In this document: positions 1-9,456 of the stretch, in pieces
Layout: each line of letters opens with the position of its first letter
How positions within the stretch are numbered: position 1 is the first letter of the stretch
Origin: Marinomonas agarivorans
Lineage (GTDB): Bacteria > Pseudomonadota > Gammaproteobacteria > Pseudomonadales > Marinomonadaceae
DNA length: 64,000 bases
Direction: 5' to 3'
Assembly: GCA_002173415.2 (NCBI GenBank)
Contig: NHNK02000007.1
Coordinates: 62,001 to 126,000 of the forward strand
Translations under genes and position numbers: made by a program
The notes under the pieces: generated by a model
Database searches by the model: none
The model's input: the letters and a program-made list of their open reading frames with translations, nothing else
Told to the model about the DNA's origin: nothing

Positions 1-1
1 T

Positions 2-946
2 ATTGGACCTAGCGATAAACACTCAAGTCCCTTTTCTCCACACCTTTCGCAGAAAGAAAGTCTCTCTTTACAAGCATTTATTGATTACGATAAAGCCTAT
101 AAAACAGAGTTTGAAATCGAAGCCATCAAACAAGCGAATTACCAAGCTGTCGCAGGTCATAAAGCTGCAAAAGAAGCTTTTCTTACAGGTAAAAGTGAGT
201 TATGCATATACCATGACTTTCTAACAGCAAGTAAGCAGAATAGCTCACAAGAGCCCTATAGCGGTATTGTCGCTTTGAATGAACATGCTTCTGTTTTGCA
301 CTATGAGCTTAAGGATCCCTCTCTTCAACCTTTACATAACACCTTGCTGATTGATGCTGGGGCATGTGTTCATGGTTATGCTAGCGATATAACGCGGACT
401 TTTACCCAAGACAACGGTTTATTCAAAACCTTGTTAGATAGTGTTGATGAACTACAGCAAAACTTGGCTCAGCAAGCTGTTGCTGGAGTAAATTTTAAAC
501 AACTGCACAACAAGGCATTGCATGGTATCGCAGAGATTTTGTATCAACATAAGATTTGTGCGTTAGCGCCTGAAGATCAAGTCAAAAAAGGCGTGGCTCA
601 AACCTTCTTTCCACATGGTTTAGGGCATTTGCTTGGTTTAAAAGTACATGATGCAGGCGGGCATCAAATCGATAAAGCCGGTACGTTGGATAAGCCTGGT
701 GTTGAGGCACCTTTTTTAAGGTTGACTCGAACTCTAGAAGAAAACATGGTAATCACAATTGAACCAGGGTTGTACTTTATCCCTATGTTAATTGCAAAAA
801 TGCAACATGAAATTCCTCAACATGGCTGTGATATTGATTTAGTTGAAGCCTTATTGCCATTTGGTGGTATTCGCATTGAAGACAATGTTGTCGTTGGCAA
901 GGAGCAGAGTATTAATTTGACGAGAGATGCATTTACTAATTTATAA
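2..946 (+). CDS. pepQ: Xaa-Pro dipeptidase, M24 family (5' end outside window)
   Basis: Frame 2 is open from the left edge to the TAA at 946, giving 314 C-terminal residues of a protein whose family is about 440 long. M24 metallopeptidases of this type hydrolyse Xaa-Pro dipeptides in the cytoplasm with two metal ions. The five metal ligands are visible in order: Asp in LLIDAGA, Asp in SDITRTF, His in PHGLGHLLGLKVHDAGG, Glu in ITIEPGLYF and Glu in IRIEDNVVV. The segment VALNEHASVLHYELK is typical of PepQ. The gene looks intact. An aminopeptidase P paralogue is the alternative but fits the NEHA segment less well. Confidence 0.9.
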   Translation: MGPSDKHSSPFSPHLSQKESLSLQAFIDYDKAYKTEFEIEAIKQANYQAVAGHKAAKEAFLTGKSELCIYHDFLTASKQNSSQEPYSGIVALNEHASVLHYELKDPSLQPLHNTLLIDAGACVHGYASDITRTFTQDNGLFKTLLDSVDELQQNLAQQAVAGVNFKQLHNKALHGIAEILYQHKICALAPEDQVKKGVAQTFFPHGLGHLLGLKVHDAGGHQIDKAGTLDKPGVEAPFLRLTRTLEENMVITIEPGLYFIPMLIAKMQHEIPQHGCDIDLVEALLPFGGIRIEDNVVVGKEQSINLTRDAFTNL

Positions 947-954
947 ACTAACTT

Positions 955-997
955 AAAGAAAAAAGGCACTCAAACTCTTGATGGTGAGTTGAGTGCC
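955..997 (-). terminator. Rho-independent terminator for the minus-strand operon
   Basis: Read on the minus strand, the arm GGCACTCAACTC pairs with GAGTTTGAGTGCC (one bulged base) and is followed by TTTTTTCTTT. It lies about 80 bases after the ABM-domain gene, the last gene of the tctCBA operon. The same stem could also stop pepQ transcripts, but there is no T-run on the plus side. Confidence 0.7.
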
Positions 998-1076
998 AAA
1001 GCAATAAAGTAACTAATGCAGAAGGCTCAATAGTGAATACCCTGATAAAGAGGAAACACCTAAACTGAGGCTGCAA

Positions 1077-1370
1077 TTATGAAATTTTATCCCATAACTG
1101 CACTTGCTTATCCGCAACCATTTGCCCACTCACTTCATTAAAATTGGCAAAATGCGCCGTCTCAAGGTGCAGATCAAAGCTTGCCTTATCTGTGTAAAGC
1201 TCATAAAGAAAGAAGGGAACAACACCATTTTCTTCCACTCCGATAGATACATCAAAGACGTGACAGTCTGCCTCTTTCTCTAATGAATCATTTGCCTGCT
1301 TCAATACCAACTTTTTAAACTCTGCCTGATGTTGGGCATGAATAAAAAACGTGACAGTGACTGTATACAT
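1077..1370 (-). CDS. Antibiotic biosynthesis mono-oxygenase (ABM) domain protein
   Basis: A 97-residue protein with the length and pattern of the dimeric ferredoxin-like ABM fold (YgiN type): MYTVTVTFFIHAQHQAEF at the start, a central DVSIGVEENGVVPFFLYELY strand-turn-strand and the ETAHFANF segment. Members act on quinols or unstable carbonyl compounds without a cofactor, and several sit at the end of sugar-acid operons with unassigned roles. It is the last gene of the tct/kinase operon, 29 bases after the kinase stop, so a part in the same catabolic route is likely. The substrate cannot be read from sequence. Confidence 0.75.
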   Translation of the reverse strand: MYTVTVTFFIHAQHQAEFKKLVLKQANDSLEKEADCHVFDVSIGVEENGVVPFFLYELYTDKASFDLHLETAHFANFNEVSGQMVADKQVQLWDKIS

Positions 1371-1399
1371 AAATCATTACCCTTAATGGATTTTTCTGG

Positions 1400-2674
1400 T
1401 TAGTTTGCCGCATTGAGAGCGGTCAAGAAAAAGTCTTTTGAGCCAAAGTTGCCAGATTTTAGCGCAATACCGATTTTTCGCTCACCTTGCATTACTGTCC
1501 AAGGTACACCCGGTTCAATTTCATCACCAATTAATAAGGTATCCGCATGCAAAGCAGACACAACGGCACCCGATGTTTCGCCACCAGCAACCACGAGTTG
1601 AGTAACGCCTAGCTCATTGGTAGCGGTTAATGCCAAACTCGACAAACATTGCTCTACTAATTCTCCTGCTACCTGCTGCCCTAGTTCGTTTTGAATTTTA
1701 GCAACATTTTCTGGACTATCGCTGGCGTATACCAATATAGGGGTCTTGCCAATATGTTCTTTTATAAAATTTAACAGCCTTTGCTGTTCGCCCTCATCTT
1801 TAGCAAGTGCTAGAGGGTCAACACTGGTCCCAGGGTAATGCGCCAAGAAAGCCTCAACTTGACCTCGTGTTGCCGTTGAGCAACTGCCTGCTAGCACTAA
1901 GGCATTTCCGGCAGGAATAGAAACCGTTTGCTTGGTCGCATTTTGTTCTGTCCATTGACGGTCTCGATACAGTGCAGGTAAACCTTGAGCCAATGCGGCG
2001 CCTCCTGTCAGAAGAGTCATATCCGCTGCACCATAGGTTGTTTCGATCAGGTCTTGATCGGTTAACGCATCAACGACCCACACAACCCCCTTTTCTTCTT
2101 TTTCTGCATCAATTAGATTTTGTATTTTATTACGACCCTCTTGCACCGATTGCCAGTTAATATGCTTCACCTGACATGCTGTTTGACTAGTCAGTAAACG
2201 CACCAAATTCGAATCACGCATCGGTGTTAGTGGGTGATCTTTCATAGGCGACTCTGCTAAAGGTATGCCATGAACAAACAAATTCGCACCATAAACCGTG
2301 CGTCCATTCACTGGATAAGCCGGTGACGCAATAGTTCGCTTAGTATTTAACTTCGCCATCAAGGCATCTGTTACTGGCCCAATATTTCCCTCGGGGGTCG
2401 AATCAAACGTTGAACAGTATTTAAAAAACACCTGTAGAACACCTTGCTTCATCAACCAATCACAAGCTGCAACAGAGTCAGCAACAGCTTCTTGCACAGG
2501 TTGTGTTCTTGATTTCAAAGCAACAACTACAACATCAACATCCAATGGATAGTTTTTTTCATTATCAGGCACGCCATTAATTTGCAGCACCTGCATGCCC
2601 TCTCTACGCAATACTGACGCGATATCGGTTGCGCCAGTAAAGTCATCGGCAATACAGCCTAATATGAGTTTCAA
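1400..2674 (-). CDS. Four-carbon acid sugar kinase (DUF1537, OtnK/DtnK type)
   Basis: A 424-residue protein with both halves of the DUF1537 kinase. The N-terminal substrate domain begins GCIADDFTGATDIASVL (residues 6-22). The C-terminal nucleotide domain carries VVAGGETSGAVVSAL and GDEIEPGVPW. Known members phosphorylate D-threonate, D-erythronate or 3-oxo-tetronate at O-4. The start is TTG at 2674, with GGGGAA a few bases upstream, placed 3 bases after the tctA stop, so translation is probably coupled. No PdxA2, OtnC or OtnI gene, the usual downstream partners, is present in the window, so the exact substrate is open. Confidence 0.88.
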   Translation of the reverse strand: MKLILGCIADDFTGATDIASVLRREGMQVLQINGVPDNEKNYPLDVDVVVVALKSRTQPVQEAVADSVAACDWLMKQGVLQVFFKYCSTFDSTPEGNIGPVTDALMAKLNTKRTIASPAYPVNGRTVYGANLFVHGIPLAESPMKDHPLTPMRDSNLVRLLTSQTACQVKHINWQSVQEGRNKIQNLIDAEKEEKGVVWVVDALTDQDLIETTYGAADMTLLTGGAALAQGLPALYRDRQWTEQNATKQTVSIPAGNALVLAGSCSTATRGQVEAFLAHYPGTSVDPLALAKDEGEQQRLLNFIKEHIGKTPILVYASDSPENVAKIQNELGQQVAGELVEQCLSSLALTATNELGVTQLVVAGGETSGAVVSALHADTLLIGDEIEPGVPWTVMQGERKIGIALKSGNFGSKDFFLTALNAAN

Positions 2675-2677
2675 GGT

Positions 2678-4222
2678 TTATTCCCCTTTTGCTTTAAACA
2701 GTCTATTCAAGCCAAGTAATTTGACTAAGGCAGCCTTGTATTTTGGATACTTTGGTAATTTCGTCATCATGATAAGAATAATGACACTGAGTAAGAAAAT
2801 AGAGACTGGTCGCTCAATGAAAGGCATAAAGCTACCTTCGGATACCATCAAGGCTCGACGTAAGTTTTCGTCTGCCATGGGGCCTAAAATTACCCCGATA
2901 ACTAATGGTGAGATAGGGTATTTCATTTCATTTAAGAAGTAGGCAACGATACCAACTAGCATCATCATATACAGGTTAAAGATATTTAGCCCTAGCGCGT
3001 AAGACCCTAAGATACACATCAGGGTGACGACAGGTAAGAAAATGGCTGCTGGAATACGTAGTACTTTAACAACCTGTTTGGCTAAAAACATGCCATTTAT
3101 CCACATGGCGAAAGAGCATAAAACCAATATGGCTGTCACTTCGATCAAAAAGTCAGGCGTTTCTACAACTACCATAGGGCCTGGGGTAATACCGTGCAAC
3201 ATAAGTGCTCCTAACAACATGGCTGCCGGTGGACTTCCTGGGATACCAAGTGTGAGTAGCGGAATAAGTGCACCACCAATAGAAGCGTTATTGGCTGTCT
3301 CAGAGGCTATGATGCCCTCCGGTTCACCGGTGCCAAATGTTTCAGGATGTTTAGAGGTGTTTTTCGTCGTACCATAAGACACCCAACCAGCGATATCCTC
3401 GCCAATACCTGGCACAGAGCCAATACCGATACCAATCATTGAAGAACGCGCAATATTATTGCGGTTTTTAAACAGAGTTCGCCACTCTGGCAAAATACGC
3501 CCAAACTGTTGCATCGCCCCCAAACTTTCTTTGTTACGTAATGCCTTAATGACCTGAGGAATACCGAAGGCTCCGATTAAGACGGGAACCACTTCCAAAC
3601 CTTGATCAAGGTCGGGCATGTCAAAAGTAAAACGTGGGAAAAATTGCAAAGGGTCACGACCTATTGTTGAAACCGCAAGGCCAATTAGGCCAGCAATCCA
3701 GCCCTTTACAACAAGATCCGAACTGGTAATGGTACCACTGATAAGAATGCCAAAAAGTGCCAATAAGAAAAACTCAAATGAGGTGAATTCTAATGCCATT
3801 CTTGCCACAGTTGGTGAGGCTATAACCAATACCAAAATACCGAGTAATGTACCTATTAACGACGCAGTAGTGGTTAGCCCTAACGCCCGACCACCCTCAC
3901 CTTTACAGGCAAGTGGATAACCGTCTAACGCTGTGGCAGCAGCGGCAGCAGTTCCAGGGATATTAATCAGAATAGATGGATATGAGCCACCGTAAATGGC
4001 ACCAACGTAAAGTCCTAACAGGGCGATAAGAGCTGTATTGACATCCATGCCGTAGGTTAATGTGGTCAACAAGGCAACACCTAAGGTTGCAGTCAAACCA
4101 GGTAAGGCACCAAAGATAATACCAGCAAAAGATGCGCCCAACAGTATGATTAAGTTTGTTGGGGATGACAGCAGTGTCAATAATGTACTACCAAATACAC
4201 TGAATGAGGCCAAAATATCCAT
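2678..4222 (-). CDS. tctA: Tripartite tricarboxylate transporter, large permease TctA
   Basis: A 514-residue multi-span membrane protein. TctA signatures are visible: GALPGLTATLGVALL near the N-terminus, VPGIGEDIAGWVSYG in the middle and LGIPGSPPAAMLLGAL later. It forms the main channel for uptake of a carboxylate delivered by the periplasmic TctC protein, driven by an ion gradient. ATG 4222 is chosen because GGAG sits 8-11 bases upstream and the codon overlaps the tctB stop by one base (TAATG). A TTG at 4237 would only add five residues. Confidence 0.93.
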   Translation of the reverse strand: MDILASFSVFGSTLLTLLSSPTNLIILLGASFAGIIFGALPGLTATLGVALLTTLTYGMDVNTALIALLGLYVGAIYGGSYPSILINIPGTAAAAATALDGYPLACKGEGGRALGLTTTASLIGTLLGILVLVIASPTVARMALEFTSFEFFLLALFGILISGTITSSDLVVKGWIAGLIGLAVSTIGRDPLQFFPRFTFDMPDLDQGLEVVPVLIGAFGIPQVIKALRNKESLGAMQQFGRILPEWRTLFKNRNNIARSSMIGIGIGSVPGIGEDIAGWVSYGTTKNTSKHPETFGTGEPEGIIASETANNASIGGALIPLLTLGIPGSPPAAMLLGALMLHGITPGPMVVVETPDFLIEVTAILVLCSFAMWINGMFLAKQVVKVLRIPAAIFLPVVTLMCILGSYALGLNIFNLYMMMLVGIVAYFLNEMKYPISPLVIGVILGPMADENLRRALMVSEGSFMPFIERPVSIFLLSVIILIMMTKLPKYPKYKAALVKLLGLNRLFKAKGE

Positions 4223-4968
4223 TACAAACTTCTCCAATAATCACGTACTACGTATTTCATGTCGACCATTCTTTCGATCACAATACCTTCTGTTGGTAAT
4301 GGCACTAACATGCCTAATCTAAAGAGTGGGCAAATGACTATGGTAACCACCAACGCGGTTTTCCAACTGATTTTCCATACATTTAGCTGATCAGATTTTT
4401 GCGCCCATGATCGAGCCAACCACACCATCACCGCCATGTAGACCAACACGAGAATATCAACATAAAAACGAGTCTCTTCGCTTAATTCAGCAAAAAGAGA
4501 GATCAGAATGAGAAGGATAGATGTTGCTGTCCAGATTTTGAAAATACGACCTTGAAAGACAGCATTGTCTGAATGAAAAGCAAAAATGAAAAGGAATAAA
4601 AAGATAAAAGCAGCTAATGCAAAATCAACCAATGGCACCCAACCAAATATTTGCCCTGCGATTAACGAAACCAGTAACGCAAATCGCCACCAGCTCGCTT
4701 TGGTTTCTTTGGCTGTGGCAACTTCAGCATTACTTTTAACAAACACCACGGCTTTTAGCAGGAGAATTGCACCACATAATAGTAAAAGGCTACCAATCAA
4801 AATTGGGAATAAAGCGGGTGATACATACCAAGCATTTTGCACACCAGCATAACTGTCTGTGAGTGGGAAGTTTAAACTTTCAACTATCATGAGAGCGGCA
4901 ACAAAAATTAATATCACTGCCGTTTTTATATCTGCACGACGTAACGCCATGAGTTGTTCAGGTTGCAT
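4222..4968 (-). CDS. tctB: Tripartite tricarboxylate transporter, small permease TctB
   Basis: A 248-residue protein with at least six hydrophobic stretches, matching the small membrane subunit that partners TctA. The ATG at 4968 (MQPEQLMALRRADIKT) follows AGAGGTGG at good spacing. An in-frame start at 5007 would add 13 residues without a better ribosome site. It lies between tctC and tctA in the standard C-B-A order. The subunit is poorly conserved in general, so assignment rests on topology plus context. Confidence 0.85.
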   Translation of the reverse strand: MQPEQLMALRRADIKTAVILIFVAALMIVESLNFPLTDSYAGVQNAWYVSPALFPILIGSLLLLCGAILLLKAVVFVKSNAEVATAKETKASWWRFALLVSLIAGQIFGWVPLVDFALAAFIFLFLFIFAFHSDNAVFQGRIFKIWTATSILLILISLFAELSEETRFYVDILVLVYMAVMVWLARSWAQKSDQLNVWKISWKTALVVTIVICPLFRLGMLVPLPTEGIVIERMVDMKYVVRDYWRSL

Positions 4969-5056
4969 ATAACCACCTCTACAAGTCCTAAACGGAATAA
5001 TTAACACACTAAAAAAGAGGGATGTAAAAACACCCCTCCTTTGTTACTTACTGAAT

Positions 5057-6079
5057 TTAATTTAACTCAGATGGCTTAGGAATTCCTAATTTAGAAGGAA
5101 TAACTTTAGCAGCACCTAGGTCATGCAATGTCCAAGAAAATAAAGACTCAAGGAAAGCAAATTCTTTACTTGCCGCAGCCCCAGTCAAACCAGAAAGCAC
5201 ATAGAAATTATCCTGCGCCCATTTTTGAATGGTTGGCGTGGCAATGGCTTTTTGGAAAGCCGTAGTCAATTTTTGCTTCACATTGTCAGGGGCATCCTGT
5301 CTAACGGCTAAGCCAATGGCTTGCATGATAGGCAAGTACTTCTCAAGTGAAGGGTATGCTTTAAAAGCGGAAGGAATCGTGCCAAAACCTTCTAGTTCTT
5401 GATCATTAGCAACCAACATTGCCAATGGTTTTAAATTACCACCTTTAATCAGTTGCTGCTGTTCCGCTAACGACGTAATAACCAACTCAACTTCGCCTGT
5501 CATAACCGCTGTTTGAGCTGGAGCAGAGCCTGGATAAGGAATGTAGTTAAACTCAGCACCTGTACCATTCATCAACGCCAGTAAATTCAAGTGGTGTATA
5601 GAGCCTGCACCACCTGCACTGGCTTTAATAGAACGAGGATTTTTCTTCACATCTGCAATCAATTCTTCCAACGTGTTGTATTTAGATTTTGCTGATACAG
5701 AAATTAAGTCAGGCGAACCGCCGACAATGAAAGGGTACCAAACATCCATTTTTTGATTCCAACCACCTTGAACAGCAGAACCAACAACAGATTCAGAAAG
5801 ACCAACTAGCGTATAGCCATCCGCTCTTTTACGGTGTACATAGCTCATACCTAATGAACCAGCAACACCACCAGGACGGTTAGTAACATTGATATTCACA
5901 TCAAGAAATTTTGCCATTTCTGCGGAAATCATTCTGTTTACTACATCCGTTCCACCACCGGCAGACCAGACTACAACGTTAGTAATATCACGCTCAGGAT
6001 AGCGATCAGCCGCTAGCGCGCCAGTCGAGATACTGGTCGCTAACACCCCTAAAGCTAATGATTTAATTACTTTTCTCAT
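5057..6079 (-). CDS. tctC: Periplasmic solute-binding protein TctC/Bug family
   Basis: A 340-residue exported protein with a signal peptide (residues 1-23, ending STGALA before ADRYPERD). The mature part has the Bug-family layout: YPERDITNVVVWSAGGGTD at the start and a GAGSIHHLNLLAL segment in the binding region. These proteins bind carboxylates or sugar acids and hand them to TctAB. It is the first gene of the minus-strand operon, with GGAG before the ATG. Its promoter region is shared with the divergent lactonase-like gene and holds a palindrome and a direct repeat. Confidence 0.92.
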   Translation of the reverse strand: MRKVIKSLALGVLATSISTGALAADRYPERDITNVVVWSAGGGTDVVNRMISAEMAKFLDVNINVTNRPGGVAGSLGMSYVHRKRADGYTLVGLSESVVGSAVQGGWNQKMDVWYPFIVGGSPDLISVSAKSKYNTLEELIADVKKNPRSIKASAGGAGSIHHLNLLALMNGTGAEFNYIPYPGSAPAQTAVMTGEVELVITSLAEQQQLIKGGNLKPLAMLVANDQELEGFGTIPSAFKAYPSLEKYLPIMQAIGLAVRQDAPDNVKQKLTTAFQKAIATPTIQKWAQDNFYVLSGLTGAAASKEFAFLESLFSWTLHDLGAAKVIPSKLGIPKPSELN

Positions 6080-6123
6080 GCTCTACTCCAATACGGTTAT
6101 TATTTTTATGATCTCTTTCAGAG

Positions 6124-6142
6124 TTCTGTTTAATTAACAGAA
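6124..6142. promoter_or_regulatory. Palindromic operator candidate upstream of tctC
   Basis: Perfect inverted repeat TTCTGTT-TAATT-AACAGAA, 45 bases before the tctC start codon. Its size suits a dimeric GntR/FCD repressor such as the one encoded at 9457. Binding is inferred. Confidence 0.45.
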
Positions 6143-6191
6143 TCCATTTAATTTATACATTAATGAATTTATTTTGCAATATCTTTTCAAA

Positions 6192-6230
6192 CTCGCTATG
6201 GTAGTTATAAAGCTCACTATTCGTAGTTAT
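6192..6230. promoter_or_regulatory. Direct repeat in the divergent promoter region
   Basis: Two copies of CTCRCTATNNGTAGTTAT-like sequence begin at 6192 and 6213, 21 bases (two helical turns) apart. They lie in the 198-base gap between tctC and the lactonase-like gene. The phasing suggests two regulator dimers bound on one face of the helix. Confidence 0.4.
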
Positions 6231-6277
6231 TAAAAAGATAGTACATAAAAAAAATAAATAGAGGTTGAGTCGTATAC

Positions 6278-7249
6278 ATGTTGGACCAAGTCAATTTTTT
6301 GGGACAAGACCTTCGTCGTCCTGAATGCGTTCTTACAAATTCTCAAGGCAGAATCTTTACATCAAACTGGGATGGCGGCGTCAGTATTATTGAATCAGAT
6401 GGACAACAATGGTCCATTCTCGCCAAAGCTGGAAGTCACGAAATCAAACCTAATGGCATTTGTTTATTAGAAAATGGCGACTTCTTGTTAGCTCATTTGG
6501 GTAACGATGACGGCGGTGTTTATCGCTTACAGGCCGATGGCACGTTAACGCCATTTTTATTAGAGGTAGACGGTCAACCACTTCCGCCAACTAATTACGT
6601 ACACATTGATTTTCAAGGACGTATCTGGATTACGGTCAGCACTCGCACCAAGCCAAGGGCCGATGCTTACCGTTCTAATATTAGTGATGGCTTTATCGTT
6701 TTATATGAAAACGGTAAAGGTAGTATTGTGGCCGATAATCTTGGCTACACCAATGAATGTATTGCCTCACCCGACGGCAAATTTCTCTATGTGAATGAAA
6801 CATTTGCTCGTCGCCTAAGTCGTTTCGACATTACTGATGACGGTAATTTAACCAACCAAACCACTATTGCTACATTTGGGGCTGGAATCTTCCCTGATGG
6901 GCTGGTGTTTGATGCAGACGAAAATTTCTGGATTACCAGTATCGTCAGCAATCAAGTTATTCGAGTTGCCAAAGATGGCTCCTCTCAAGAAACCATGTTA
7001 ATCGATGTGGACAAGCAACATTTAGCTTGGGTCGAAGAGGCCTTTCAAAACCATAGTATGGGCCGACCACATTTGGACAACGTGAAAAGTGATTTACTGC
7101 AAAACGTCTCAAGTTTGGCCTTTGGTGGCACAACACTTAACACGCTTTACTTAGGCTGTTTATTAGGTCAGCAAATTGCATCGGTAAATCAATCAGTTAA
7201 AGGGTTAGCGCCCAGCCATTGGCACTTTAAGGGTCCGCAAAGGCCATGA
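6278..7249 (+). CDS. SMP-30/gluconolactonase/LRE family protein
   Basis: A 323-residue predicted six-bladed beta-propeller. Visible blade elements include FTSNWDGGVSIIESDGQQW, NGICLLENGDFLLAHLGNDDGG, YTNECIASPDGKFLYVNET and GIFPDGLVFDADENFWITS. SMP-30 proteins are metal-dependent lactonases that open sugar lactones. The position at the head of the plus-strand arm fits hydrolysis of an aldonolactone made by the dehydrogenase encoded downstream. No signal peptide is seen, so it is probably cytoplasmic. The exact substrate is unknown. Confidence 0.82.
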   Translation: MLDQVNFLGQDLRRPECVLTNSQGRIFTSNWDGGVSIIESDGQQWSILAKAGSHEIKPNGICLLENGDFLLAHLGNDDGGVYRLQADGTLTPFLLEVDGQPLPPTNYVHIDFQGRIWITVSTRTKPRADAYRSNISDGFIVLYENGKGSIVADNLGYTNECIASPDGKFLYVNETFARRLSRFDITDDGNLTNQTTIATFGAGIFPDGLVFDADENFWITSIVSNQVIRVAKDGSSQETMLIDVDKQHLAWVEEAFQNHSMGRPHLDNVKSDLLQNVSSLAFGGTTLNTLYLGCLLGQQIASVNQSVKGLAPSHWHFKGPQRP

Positions 7250-7269
7250 CATTAATCGGAGTATAAATA

Positions 7270-8355
7270 ATGAGTAAAACATTCAACATTGCTGTTTTTT
7301 CAGGTGACGGTATCGGTCCAGAAATAACACCACCTTGCCTTGAAATTCTTAATCTAGCATGTGAAAAAGCCGGTGGAATTAATCTCGTATTTGAAGATTT
7401 ACCTGCAGGTGCTGCTTTATATCGTGATACAGGCGAATCCTTCCCAGAGTCATCACAAAAAGCCGCAAAAGAAGCGGATGCCATCTTGCTGTCTTGCATG
7501 GGATTACCTGCTGTTCGTTACCCTGATGGTACGGAAGTTTCTCCTCAAATCGACCTACGTATGCAGCTAGGTCTGTACGCTGGTGTACGTCCTGTCCGCT
7601 TAGTACCAGGTTTGAAACTGCCATTAGCGAGCGAAAAAGCAAAAGACATCGATTTAGTATTAATTCGTGAATCTACTGAAGGCCTATTCGCTTCTCATGG
7701 CAAAGGAACAGTAGAAAACGATTCAATCGCCAAAGATACAATGGTTATTACACGTGATGTTTCTGAGCGTTTATTCGATTTTGCCTTTAAACTAGCCACT
7801 CATCGTAAGAAAAATGGTAGTGAAGGTCGCGTAACGTGCGTCGATAAAGCGAATGTCTTCCAATCACTTGCTTTTTTCAGAAAAGTATTTGATGAACAAG
7901 CAAAACTAAACCCTGAAATTATTGCTGATCATAGTTATGTTGACGCCATGGCGCTTAACCTAGTAAGACATCCATGGGCATTTGATGTCATGGTAACAGA
8001 AAACATGTTTGGTGATATTTTATCTGACCTTGGCGCCGCGTTAATGGGTGGTATGGGCATGGCACCGTCAGCAGACATTGGTGACAACCATGCAGTATTC
8101 CAACCTTGCCACGGTAGTGCACCAGATATCGTGGGTGAAGGCAAAGCCAACCCAACCGCCATGTTCTTATCAGCCGCCATGATGTTAGATTGGTTAGCAC
8201 AAACTCACGATATAGATGCTTGCTCAACGGCGGCGCAATATATTCGTGATGCTGTAGATAGTGCATTTGCACCTGGCGACCTGATTCCTTTCGAATTAGG
8301 TGGTAATGCAGGTACAGAAGCTATTACTCAAGCCATTATTAAACAACTGAAATAG
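7270..8355 (+). CDS. Isocitrate/isopropylmalate dehydrogenase family enzyme
   Basis: A 361-residue NAD(P)-dependent beta-decarboxylating dehydrogenase. Conserved parts: FSGDGIGPEITPPCLEIL at the N-terminus, IRESTEGLFASHG (the substrate-recognition loop, unlike the RELTGGIYFG of LeuB and the RENTEGEY of malate/tartrate enzymes), the catalytic Lys in CVDKANVF, FGDILSDLGAALMGGMGMAPS, and HGSAPDIVGEGKANPTA. The family oxidises a 2-hydroxy acid and removes CO2. In this cluster it probably acts on the sugar acid or its phosphate. It lies 20 bases after the lactonase-like gene and is not the biosynthetic leuB, because no leuACD genes are nearby. Confidence 0.85.
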   Translation: MSKTFNIAVFSGDGIGPEITPPCLEILNLACEKAGGINLVFEDLPAGAALYRDTGESFPESSQKAAKEADAILLSCMGLPAVRYPDGTEVSPQIDLRMQLGLYAGVRPVRLVPGLKLPLASEKAKDIDLVLIRESTEGLFASHGKGTVENDSIAKDTMVITRDVSERLFDFAFKLATHRKKNGSEGRVTCVDKANVFQSLAFFRKVFDEQAKLNPEIIADHSYVDAMALNLVRHPWAFDVMVTENMFGDILSDLGAALMGGMGMAPSADIGDNHAVFQPCHGSAPDIVGEGKANPTAMFLSAAMMLDWLAQTHDIDACSTAAQYIRDAVDSAFAPGDLIPFELGGNAGTEAITQAIIKQLK

Positions 8356-8399
8356 TTTTTGATTGTGTAACGTTAATCTTGTTACTTGAGGAGAATACG

Positions 8400-9431
8400 G
8401 TGCCGAAAACACTTCGGGTCGCAACAGTAGGAACTGGCTATTTTAGCCAGTTTCACTATAACGCTTGGCAACGAATCGAGAATGTTGAGCTAGTCGCTCT
8501 GTGTAATCGTAGTGTCGATGCTGCTGCAGAGACAGCAGAAAAGTACGCTATTTCTAGTATTTATACTGATTTTGTTGCCATGCTAGAACAGGAAAAACCG
8601 GATCTAGTAGATATTATCACCCCTCCGCAAACACACGTGGACTTTGTCATGGCAGCGGTTGAAAGAGGGATTCCTTGTATTTGCCAAAAGCCTTTTACGC
8701 CGTCTTTAACCGACGCCGAAGCGTTGTGTGAAAAGGTCCAAGCGCATAACGGGTTAGTTGTTATTCATGAAAACTTCCGTTTTCAACCTTGGTATCAGGA
8801 AATCAAGCAACTACTTGATTCTGGCTTTTTTGGCACGCTTTACCAAGCAACTTTTATGATGAGACCGGGTGATGGTCAAGGCGAGGATGCCTATCTGGCT
8901 AGACAACCTTATTTTAGAGAGATGGAGCGTTTTCTTGTCCACGAAACCGCCATTCACTGGGTCGATGTCTTCCGTTATTTATTGGGCGAAGTGCAGGGTC
9001 TTTACGCAGACCTAATGCAACGAAACCCAGTCATCAAGGGTGAAGACTCTGGCACTGTTCTTTTTAATTTTGATAATCAAGTACGAGCCGTGTTTGATGG
9101 TAATCGACTCGCAGACCATGCAGCAGAAAACACCCGCCTTACTATGGGAGAAATGCTCATTGAAGGCAGTGCTGGCGCATTAACCCTTTCAGGCAATGGT
9201 CAAATTATGCTCAGAAAAACCGGTGAAACCAGTTGGATTCCACACGATTATCATTATACTACGGATAATTTTGGTGGTGACTGTGTATACAGATTACAAC
9301 AACATGTTGTTGACCACCTGCTACAAAATACCGCCATCCACAATCGTGCTGATCAATACCTAACCAACCTTAAGATCGAAGAGTTAATCTACCGTTCTGC
9401 AGAGTTGAAACAAAGGATGGATGCCTATTAA
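8400..9431 (+). CDS. Gfo/Idh/MocA family oxidoreductase
   Basis: A 343-residue NAD(P)-dependent sugar or inositol dehydrogenase type protein. The Rossmann motif VGTGYFSQFHYNAW is at the N-terminus, the family Lys-Pro pair is in ICQKPFTPS, and a catalytic-site-like His is in HETAIHWVDVFRYLL. GTG 8400 is preferred because GAGGAG lies about 8 bases upstream. An in-frame TTG at 8379 lies upstream of that ribosome site. It probably oxidises the incoming sugar at the start of the pathway, feeding the lactonase. The substrate is not deducible. Confidence 0.88.
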   Translation: MPKTLRVATVGTGYFSQFHYNAWQRIENVELVALCNRSVDAAAETAEKYAISSIYTDFVAMLEQEKPDLVDIITPPQTHVDFVMAAVERGIPCICQKPFTPSLTDAEALCEKVQAHNGLVVIHENFRFQPWYQEIKQLLDSGFFGTLYQATFMMRPGDGQGEDAYLARQPYFREMERFLVHETAIHWVDVFRYLLGEVQGLYADLMQRNPVIKGEDSGTVLFNFDNQVRAVFDGNRLADHAAENTRLTMGEMLIEGSAGALTLSGNGQIMLRKTGETSWIPHDYHYTTDNFGGDCVYRLQQHVVDHLLQNTAIHNRADQYLTNLKIEELIYRSAELKQRMDAY

Positions 9432-9456
9432 TTGAGTAATACAAGATGAATAACCA

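Noticed and set aside
3-224. Apparent separate ORF and frameshift at the start of the M24 peptidase
   Set aside because: Frame 2 is open without a stop from base 2 and encodes continuous peptidase sequence, so there is no frameshift; the other frame is a shadow.
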